Positions 56,034-64,000 of a DNA stretch of 64,000 nt are shown here, in pieces. The DNA comes from Datura wrightii (Eukaryota > Streptophyta > Magnoliopsida > Solanales > Solanaceae), in the NCBI GenBank assembly GCA_035772735.1, contig JASDFA010000006.1:69580001-69644000 (forward strand). The letters run 5' to 3'. The notes under the pieces are model-generated. The model did no database searches. It was not told the origin of the DNA and saw only the letters and a list, made by a program, of their open reading frames with translations. The position numbers and the translations under genes are program-made. Position 1 is the stretch's first letter. The number at the start of each line of letters is the position of its first letter.

Positions 56034-56298
56034 TGTTGGGCTTGTGGAGGCCTGATTAATTAGGCCCGTTAGAAACCCTAATAACCCTAATCTATTTCTA
56101 TAAATAGATAGCTTGTACTTGTAATCTATACACCACAAGAGAGAGAGAAATAAAATTCCTCCTAGTTGCAGTTGTGGACTAGGTCGTGAGACCGAACCAC
56201 GTAAATTCTTGTGTGTCGTTTGTGTTCCGTTTTTTCTCTATTTTCTCGCAGTTAATTTGTGTGTGTGTGTTTATTGTTGTTATTCCGTTGTCCCAACA
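56034..56298 (+). repeat. 3' LTR of copia H
   Basis: 265 bp; differs from the 5' LTR only at GAGATAGAG/GAGAGAGAG, CTAGATCG/CTAGGTCG and CATGTAAA/CACGTAAA. Confidence 0.95.
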
Positions 56299-56303
56299 AA
56301 ATA

Positions 56304-57413
56304 TGTACCAAACAGTTGTTGATCATTTAAGTTTATCAAAAGTTCTCGTCAAATATTTATTAAAAATTTTCTATTAGATTTGACAGAAACTATAAAAAAA
56401 AAAAAGAGGGAGTTTGCTGGAACACAAATTTCAAATATATAATTTCTGTAGTTTCTTTTATTTTTTATTTATTTCCAAAAAATTAAATTCAATATCTGTA
56501 TATTTTTATACAATTTCAATTCTGAATATCTATTTTTTTTATTTCAATCAAATATTGTCCCAACAAGCTATAAATAATTTGAATTAAAAAAATATATATT
56601 GGTGTTATCAAATTCTCCCTCTATTTTAATTTAGTTATCTTAATTTCTTTTTAAATATATTTAAGAATTGCATATTTTTATATTAAAAAAAATTCTACTT
56701 TCTGTTTTCTTAATTACATTTTCTTATAAAAATAAAGACGATATGTCTAAAACTACAATATTCAAAAAATATTTTTAGTATGTTATTACACACTTTTAAT
56801 TTCAGATAATTATATTAAAAGTTTGTGATATGTTTAAAATATAACAAGTGAAAAAATAGGCCTTCTTTAAAGTTTGACTTTAGGTCATATCTGTTTAGCT
56901 GCCCATGAATATTAAGCTCAACACTCTTATCCAACATATTATTGATAAAATCAATTTCACTATTAAAAAATTATCTTTAGTGCTTAATATTATCAGCTGT
57001 TTTTAATCAACTAATTCAAACAAACTCATATCTCCATACAAAAATCAACAAAAAATAATCTCAATTCGTAATCGCTATATAATTAATTAAGGCAGAAATA
57101 ATTTCTGATAAATTTATTTTCGCATCAACTGACCCCTAATCCCTCATAAAATTTTGTATAAGATAATGTTAGATGGATTAAAAAAAAAAAAGTAATGCGT
57201 AAAAATTTAAGTAGCGTAAGATTGGCTTTATAAGAACAAGTAATTCAATAAATAAAGTTAGAAGAATAAACTGTATTGAAATCTTATTTTTTACTTTGAG
57301 AAATATAGAGATTATTTATAATAGATTGAAAGCTCAAAGAAAAGATGGTAAAAAATAAAAATATGCTAGAAAATTAAAAATAATAACTATAATAAATAGT
57401 AGGTTAATTGAGT
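56304..57413. other. AT-rich intergenic DNA, no gene seen
   Basis: Long A and T runs, stops in all frames. TCTCCCTCTATTTTAATTT near 56623 resembles the start of small AT-rich MITEs, without a visible partner end. Confidence 0.55.
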
Positions 57414-57423
57414 ATAAGAAATA
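57414..57423. other. Target-site duplication ATAAGAAATA (left copy)
   Basis: Ten bases repeated exactly at 58588-58597, flanking the foldback element. Confidence 0.9.
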
Positions 57424-58587
57424 GAATCCGGCACTGTAAGAGTAAAAAAATAATTCAAAACTTTCAAAATGGACAAGGAAATTTTAATTTAACCAAAAGG
57501 GACATTTCGTTGAATCTCAAATGAGGTTCAAATAAATAATTAAAAAAATATTTATTCCTCACACCTTGTTGGGCTTCCGACGAGATTCTCATTGAATTTT
57601 TATTTAAAAAAAAATATTTATGTGAGACCTCGTTCCACCGGAAACGAGGTTTACTTTGCAATTTGAAATTTTCTTTTTTGGTTCTAATTCACAAAAGGTT
57701 CACTTCGTAATTTTTTTGTTTGTTTGTTCTAATTCACAAAAATAACAAATGGGCTAATTAAAATTTATCATACCTTAAAAATTAAAAAATATCACTCTCT
57801 TTGATCTTTTTTAGTTCTAGGTATATTAAAAATAGTTATTCCAAAATAATCGCTAGTTTCAAAATTCAAAAAATAATTGACTATATTTTTTCAACTCTAC
57901 CTTTAATACTTAAGTTACTTTAGGATGTGTAAAGTAATTTACTTTATCCCATCGTTTCATTTTTATTTGCTAGGATAAAATTTACCTTTAAGAAAAACTT
58001 AATAAAGATTGCAATTTGACTAATATAATCTTATTAATTGATAGATATTTTTTTCGAAACATACAATAATCATTCTTTTCACATTCTAAAGTAACTTAGT
58101 ACTAAGGGTAGAATTGAAAAAAGATAGTCAATTATTTCTTGAATTTTGAAACTAGTGACTATGTTGGAATAACTATTTTAGTATACCTAGCAACTAAAAA
58201 GGAACAAAGAGAGTGATTTTTTTTTATCTTTAAGGTATGATAAATTTTAATTTTAGCTCATTTTTTATTTTTGTGAATTATAACAAACAAACAAAAAAAT
58301 TACAAAGTGAACCTTTTGTGAATTAGAACCAAAATAAAAAAATCCAAATTACAAAATGAACCTCGTTTTCAGTGGAACGAGGTCTCATATAAATATATTT
58401 TTTTAATTAAAATTCAATGAGAATCTCGTCGGAAGCCCAATGGGGTGTGAGGAATAATTTTTTAAAAAAAATTATTTATCTGAACCTCGTTGGAGGTTCA
58501 ACGAAATGTCCGTTTTGGTTAAATTGAAATTTCTTTGTCCGTTTTGAAAGTTTTGAATTATTTTTTTACCCTTTCGGTGCCGGACTC
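57424..58587. mobile_element. Foldback / MULE-like element with ~510-bp inverted arms
   Basis: Left arm 57424-57934 begins GAATCCGGCACTG; right arm 58076-58587 ends CGGTGCCGGACTC. The arms are inverted copies along their whole length (for example GGCTTCCGACGAGATTCTCA against TGAGAATCTCGTCGGAAGCC, and AACGAGGTTTACTTTG against CAAAATGAACCTCGTT). Only about 140 bases separate them. A 10-bp duplication flanks the unit. Long inverted ends and a 9-10-bp duplication fit non-autonomous Mutator-like elements. There is no transposase. RNA from either strand would fold into a long hairpin. Confidence 0.9.
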
Positions 58588-58597
58588 ATAAGAAATA
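58588..58597. other. Target-site duplication ATAAGAAATA (right copy)
   Basis: Matches 57414-57423. Confidence 0.9.
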
Positions 58598-58667
58598 ACA
58601 TACAATAATAAAATTAAAGAACAAGAACTACAAGAGTACTACTACTATTATTTGTAAAAAAATAAAA

Positions 58668-58690
58668 GGGGGGGGGGGGGGGGAGGGGGG
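58668..58690. repeat. Poly-G tract
   Basis: Sixteen G, one A, six G. Prone to replication and sequencing slippage, and able to form a G-quadruplex. Confidence 0.95.
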
Positions 58691-59170
58691 TAAGTTAAAC
58701 AACACACAACTATCAACTAACCCTATGTCTTAATTCGTATTTTTCACAATCTCTTATTTAAGGTCATGTACTCGATGAGCCAAAATTGTGTCATATCTTG
58801 TTTAATCATCTCTCCTCAATACTTTGGCCTACCTTCAACTCTCCTAAAACTTATTAAAGCTAATCTGTTACACCATTGCACCGGGATATATACCTGTGCT
58901 TCTCCTCTTTATATATCCGAACCACCTTAGTTATCTTTCCTCATCTTATCCTCTACAGAGGTCATTCCCACCTTGTCATAAATATCCTTATTTCTAATCT
59001 TAGCTCTCGTAATATGAACACACATTCATTTCAGCATCCTCATTTTTTCAATTTTCAATTTTTGAATATAAGCGTTCTTGACAGGTTAAGATTGAATGTG
59101 AGCCTCCATTCTATACACTTTACATCAATACAATATTTTATATTTTTGTTAATCTCTCTGTTATCTTAAA
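58691..59170 (-). pseudogene. RTE-type LINE, 3' end of ORF2
   Basis: In broken minus-strand frames I read MRMLK-MCVHITRAKIRN, VGMTSVEDKMR, GRPKY-GEMIKQDMTQF and YMTLNKRL-KIRIKT. These blocks in this order are the C-terminal region that follows the RT in plant RTE-like LINEs. Stops and small indels are frequent. The plus-strand ORF at 58876-59169 is its antisense shadow. The 3' end stops at the poly-G tract. Confidence 0.75.
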
Positions 59171-60052
59171 TGATAGATCCAAAATATTTTTAAAAATTTA
59201 TCATTTAAATGACTTAATACCAAATCTCACTTCCAAAGGTTAAAGTATTTAAAAGAAAAAACAAAAATACGCTTACAAGATAATCTTTTCGTTATCATTT
59301 GATGTTTAAGTAATTTAGGTATTACTCTTCCGATAAAATCTGTTGTTTAAATATGCTGTAAACAGTGATCTCCAATCATATAATTAAAGGGCTCGATTAG
59401 TTAGTAACAAATTATTTTGAAATTAATTATTTTACTTTTTATTATAAAATAAAAATAATATCATAATCTTAAAATAAATTATTTTTAAATTGTTGTTTCA
59501 ATTAAACGTGTTGTATATTTAACCCAAAATTAATCATGAGATTTATTTTTCTTATTTCTTATATTACTAAAGAATACTAATTTTAATTTTAAAGTTAATG
59601 ATTAAAATATGCTACACGCATTGTGACTATACATTCATATCGTTAGGGTGCATAAGAAAAACACTAATTTTTTATGGAACTTTTCATCGGAAATATTTCG
59701 ATTGGACTTTCAGTCGGAAATTTAGATTTTTCTTAAAAATGTTTTTCACAAATTTTCACTTTTCAGTAGTGATAAAAATTAAAATTACTTTTAAATATAA
59801 AATAAAAATATGCCACAAAATATAATTTGAGCATAATAAATATGTGAAGCAAAGTGACCCTTGCAATAAAATATGGGGTGTGTGAAGGCAAAGGGTTACT
59901 ACATCACTCCGACTAGTTGATGGTAGGCAGCAGTGCAGTTCCACTCATTTCCTCTTGCAGCCTTTAGAATCAGAGGGCCCATTCCTTTTCACAGGCCCCC
60001 CCTTATTACCCACCCACCCCCCTTCTCTCTTTCTCTCTGCCATTCTGCAATA
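59171..60052. other. AT-rich intergenic DNA, no gene seen
   Basis: No family resemblance in either strand. Its last part (59975-60050) turns C-rich and then CT-rich, as described for the next entry. Confidence 0.5.
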
Positions 60053-60178
60053 ATGATCAGAACCAACATATCTGGATTCCCCTTAATTCTGTTGAAACTC
60101 CTGTGCATTGCAGTGTTTTTTCTTGGCAAGGAAATTTTTTCAAACACACGTAAAAAGCCCCCCTGCTCTTTTATCTAA
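60053..60178 (+). CDS. Small ORF of 41 residues with a hydrophobic N terminus, unrecognised
   Basis: The ATG at 60053 follows a C-rich and then CT-rich run (CCTTCTCTCTTTCTCTCTGC), like a plant 5' leader. The product MIRTNISGFPLILLKLLCIA... has a hydrophobic stretch over residues 8-25, as in a signal peptide or membrane anchor, then a basic tail NTRKKPPC. I do not recognise it. It may be a small secreted peptide, the first exon of a longer gene, or chance. An upstream in-frame ATG at 59933 is open too, but the CT-rich stretch argues for the later one. Confidence 0.25.
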   Translation: MIRTNISGFPLILLKLLCIAVFFLGKEIFSNTRKKPPCSFI

Positions 60179-61729
60179 GTTGAAAACCAATGTTGATGAG
60201 AAAAGAGAGTAAAGAAAGCAAGAGAGAAACATGCTTTCCTTGCCTCATTTAAACAACTAAATGGTTAAGGAAAATAAATGTGAATGATGAAGGAACAGGA
60301 AACAGTATGGGGGTGTACTTTTTAGTAGCAGTATAGTTTGTCTTTATATGATTGATTATTAAGAGGTGTGGTATCGTGAGATTTCTCGACTTTTAATTAG
60401 AAATTTTAAATTTCAATTCTTTAAAATAATATAAAAATTAATTTTTACACTGTACGAATTTAAATTGGTTGGAAGAATAAATTTGAAATATAAAATGGTC
60501 GTATACAAAAAGAAAAGTAATTTTTTTTTAATGGAAGGGAGAGAGTAGAGAGGGGGAAAATGAAATAATGATGATGCAAGCAAAGTTGGAGTTTTTAGCA
60601 GAGAAGATCTGTTGGGGAGATCTTTGACGAATTTATTGGTGCAATTACCATCCCTATCTACTTCCTTTTTGGCTTTGTACGGTCGACACTCGTTTTTTTA
60701 CCGGATTTAAATAAGCAACACAAGTGGACAATCCCACGGGTGCAATACTTGCTCCCTATTTGTATTTGGTTTTCATCATTTATTTATTTGTGTGTTAAGA
60801 TTTAGCTTTCGAAAAATATTTGTCTGTTTGATTTTATGTCACGAATGAATTGGACATTTTGGCATAATTATTTGAACTTATAGTGTTATGTATATTCTGA
60901 AAACATAATCTATTTCAAATTTTGATAGGGGGTTTAAGTTACTTTTTGGTTGACTTTAACTTCGATCTAGTCAAAAATTTTAATATGGGTATTGTTGAAT
61001 TTTTCTTAGTTCTAACCTTGTAGAGTATTCTCTTAAATAAATCGAGCCCGTATGATCAATCCGGGACAAGAAAAGGCGGTTCGAGAAGGCTAGAGTTGCT
61101 TTGGATTGAAGTAAGGTAAAGTTTTTGAACTCAATGAGGGAATTTTCCCAAATTAAATAAGGTTCTGTGTATATAATATATATGAGAGTTCGATATATAT
61201 GAGGTGACAGACATAAATGGGGGACTAGGGATCGCTAACATTATACGGAGTTAGGGTTGGTCGAGTCCACCGCTTAGCAACTGTATATGGTCGATAAATA
61301 ATATAATGATAAAAAAGTATCGTTCCCATGATAACTTTCTCAATTAACCTATAAAAATATATCAAGTAGTTGTAGCAATTTATCCAAAAGTTTATAAAGT
61401 TTGATGTAGTAATTTTCCAAAACAGAAATTGTAAACTAATACTGATATGCTTTTGAAATCATTAGATGAATAAGATATTATAAGATTAGGGGTTGAATCT
61501 CCATATCTCCAATTCTGTGAAGTTACAACTTTAGTTAGCTATTTCAATTATCTTGTTTTCTAATGGTTGAGCTATGAACTCCATATGCAATTTTAATAAT
61601 TAACAAATATAACAAACACAATACAAGAACTAAATATCAAACATATATGAAATAAGCACTGATTGTATTTATAATAAATAACTACTGAAGAATCAAATCC
61701 TTAATATGTTTAATACAAGATTTGACTAT
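60179..61729. other. Intergenic DNA, no gene seen
   Basis: AT-rich, many stops. A GAGAGAGTAGAGAGGG run lies near 60539-60554. The rightmost part may already belong to the LTR that follows; I cannot place its start. Confidence 0.45.
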
Positions 61730-64000
61730 AGAAGTACACTGCAAGAGGTGAATGAACTATGCCACTTACAATAGATTGTTGAAGACCGTTGATCATGTGT
61801 AAAGCAGATTCGTAGTGCATGAAGGATTCCATGAAGGCGATGTGCACAACCAAGATGGGTAGGGGGCTGTGCAACGCGGACTCTTAGCCACCGTTTATAT
61901 ATATAAGTTGTGTGTTGTGAATTCATTTGGCATCCATCCTTAAATTGAGCGGCTTGTTTACACCTCAAATCCTCTTTATTTTCCAGCAACTAAAGGGGAA
62001 AATTAAGCTACAAATCTCCCTCCAAACTTGAAGTAAAGTTGAGCTACGATTCTTGAAGTCACAAAGGATCGTTCCTACGGACAAGTTGTCGAGTAGCTGC
62101 AGGTTTTAGCTCATTCCTAGGTAGTAAAATTGGGAGAGAACACTCTTATCTTTAAGAACATCATCTCCAAGTAAGAGTAAGCAAATCCTACCTTTGATTT
62201 CCATGTGTCTGTGAAGCTAGAGCTTAAAGGGAAGTTGTAGTAATTGTTATGTGTATTCTTATTGTTTGATGTTGCTGCCCAAATCCTTTTTAGGGTAAAA
62301 TAATTTGGTTCTTGTATGTTGTGAGTTGAAGTTTGAGGAGTTACAAGATTACACTTGAAGTATTAATGGCTTAAGTTGAAATCGATGTTCTAAGGTATGT
62401 AAGTCACCCCTTATTTTTCTTCAAGCGCAATTCTAAGTTCGTAAAGTTGAGTTAAACTAGTGTACTGTTGATGCTTAAGTTTAGTATGCAAATATACTCC
62501 TAATGCTATAATTTTTATGTTGAAATGATGAAGTTATCCCTAGCCAAAGTGGCAAATGAAGTGTGATTTACATATTATTGCTATTATAAAGATAAATGAA
62601 ATCCGGAGACCCCTTATTGTAGACATTGTGATCTGATTATTTACCTTAAACTTGAGCACATGCAGGTGATCTTACATTAAGTTTATGCCGCTATGTAATT
62701 ATAGCAAGGAAGCTATGACAACAAATTATTAATCAAAATAAGCTAAGACAATAATGTTGAACGAGTAAGACATGGCTAAGTTGTTGATATTGAAATGAGT
62801 TAACTAAATAATGATCTTGTGACATAGTTATACGCCCTGGTGAGTATGTGAATTGAAATATTCGAAGTAAAGGGAGTAACTATGGTTCTGTCCCTAATGT
62901 AAAGTGTAAAGATTATCCAATCTTTGATTCTTAATGATAAGCTAAAGTGATCCAAACATCTAACATTGAGTCAAAGTACTTCAAAATGAGTCTAACCACT
63001 CTAAGTTAATCCAAGTATTCTAAAATCAAGTCACTCTAAGTCGAGTCCAAGTGCTCCAAATTTGAATATAAGTATTTTGAGTTCAGTCTGAGTATCCAAA
63101 GCTGAATTTAAGTGTTCAAGAAAAGTTCGAGTATTCATGTTGATCCAAGAGTCTATAGACGAGGTCAAGTTCCAAGTTCATCGAGCCTTAAGTTTATGTG
63201 TAAGCGTTTGAGTCAAGTTAGGTTATAAGTCTTCTCTTGTCAGTTGTAAGGGGTATTACATTCATTTGGTCCCCAAAGTTGGACCCATTCTCTAAGTCAG
63301 ACGTATCATATTGTACATCCGGTCCAAGTATCGATTTGCCTATTATCCGATTTAAGTATCGAAATATGCCTTCTCTGTTCCAAGTATTAGAGGGCTATTG
63401 GTGCATGGGTGCTATATGTGAAAATCCTGGTCTAAGTATTTGGTCAGCTGTGAAAATTATGGTCCAAGTATCAGGTAACTTATAAATGTTGATCCAAGTA
63501 TCAAGTAATTCTTAAAATCTTGATTAGAGTATCAGCTAGCCACTGAGTCATTTCTCATAACTTTGGTCCAAGTATGGGAAGTCCTTGCATATAAGTCAGT
63601 TGAGTTATGAACATATCCTAGCATATAGGGTAGCAATTTATAGAGTTACAATTTGTCTTTCCCTACCCTATCCGTTGAGTTATTATCAGTTATTTTCTTA
63701 ATCATGATTGATATTGACAGGTTCTAAGTTGTCTTTGCTCCTATCCCTAGTTTAGTTATCTTTGATATTATTGTGTTTACAACTTTAGTCTTACATACTA
63801 GTACATATCTTTCATACTTCACCGGGGACCCCTGGAATCATGCTGCAGGTATAGATAGGGGTTCAGACCATTATTTGCAATAGGAGTTGCTTTTCACAGA
63901 GATTTGGTATGCTGCGTTCTTTTAGGAGCTGAGGTCTAGCTTATATCTTTTGAGTTTTGATGTTTAATATGGGTAGGTCGGGGCCCTATCCTGTGGATTT
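61730..64000 (+). mobile_element. Gypsy-type LTR (or LTR fragment), running off the window
   Basis: The right end contains GTAGGTCGGGGCCCTATCCTG, matching the gypsy C LTR block GTAGGTCGGGGCCCTGTCC (9893 and 17733), preceded in both by CTGCAGGTA. A TATA-like TTTATATATATAAG stands at 61894-61907. There is no coding. By analogy with the gypsy C LTR the LTR end would lie about 0.5 kb beyond the window. The left boundary is a guess. Confidence 0.6.
62950..63580 (+). repeat. Degenerate array around CCAAGTATC
   Basis: CCAAGTAT or close variants (TCTAAGTATT, TTTAAGTATC, CCAAGTGCTC) recur about a dozen times at loose 30-60 base spacing inside the LTR-like region. It looks like an old, expanded short repeat. 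Confidence 0.6.

Larger units (their letters stand above)
54917..56298 (+). mobile_element. Young, internally deleted Ty1/copia element H (gag-only)
   Basis: Two 265-bp LTRs (54917-55181, 56034-56298) differ at three positions by eye. The target duplication AAATA is perfect (54912-54916, 56299-56303). Inside are a tRNA-Met primer site, a ~470-base leader, the first 113 codons of a copia gag and then, abruptly, the polypurine tract. Protease, integrase, RT and RNase H are gone. It must have moved with proteins from another copy. At 1,382 bp it is between a TRIM and a truncated gag element. Confidence 0.95.

Noticed and set aside
58876..59169. 97-codon plus-strand ORF, hydrophobic
   Set aside because: It is the complement of an RTE LINE remnant that reads convincingly on the minus strand.
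1..64000. tRNA, rRNA and known microRNA genes
   Set aside because: I looked for tRNA-like cloverleaf boxes and familiar microRNA sequences and found none; the tRNA-Met matches are primer-binding sites only.
1..64000. A new multi-gene biological system
   Set aside because: Apart from one transcription-factor gene and one doubtful small ORF, all coding signals belong to known retroelement families.

Overview
This window is nuclear plant DNA. It has spliced genes with GT-AG introns, plant-type Ty1/copia and Ty3/gypsy retrotransposons, LINE and MULE relics, and long AT-rich intergenic stretches. The repeat families look like those of Solanaceae, but that is recognition from memory and was not verified. 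There is one convincing host gene, a four-exon BEL1-like (BELL/TALE) homeodomain gene closest to ATH1, at 49912-52146 on the minus strand. Nearly everything else is transposable-element sequence, much of it nested.

Layout. 1-526: leader-like retroid remnant ending in a truncated tRNA-Met primer site. 527-3545: microsatellite, a MITE candidate and AT-rich DNA. 3546-19744: an old Ty1/copia element on the minus strand, split by a younger Ty3/gypsy chromovirus of 10.4 kb on the plus strand (7799-18220, 5-bp target duplication TCTTC). 20335-21122: L1-type LINE fragment. 21123 to about 42186: a second minus-strand copia element interrupted three times: by a gypsy solo LTR in its own 3' LTR (22275-25412, duplication CATAT), by an internally deleted gypsy element in its RNase H region (26124-33923, duplication CTAAT), and by another solo LTR in its RT region (34330-36665). 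42780-43649: deleted copia relic. 44215-49360: a third minus-strand copia element, nearly complete but full of stops (duplication ATAAA).

49912-54450: the homeodomain gene, with three very short upstream ORFs before its start codon and a possible distant 5' leader. 54917-56298: a very young, internally deleted copia element that keeps only the start of gag (duplication AAATA). 57424-58587: a foldback or MULE-like element, almost entirely two ~510-bp inverted arms, with a 10-bp target duplication. 58691-59170: RTE-type LINE tail next to a poly-G tract. 60053-60178: small ORF of unknown standing. About 61730-64000: a gypsy-type LTR running off the window.

No bacterial-type operon, CRISPR array or new multi-gene system is visible. 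The best leads are structural: a perfect 87-bp palindrome with 43-bp arms in the promoter area of the 22275-25412 solo LTR, the ~1.16-kb foldback element, the recently mobile gag-only copia element, the uORF cluster on the homeodomain gene, and a gypsy LTR pair in which only the 5' copy has lost its TATA box.
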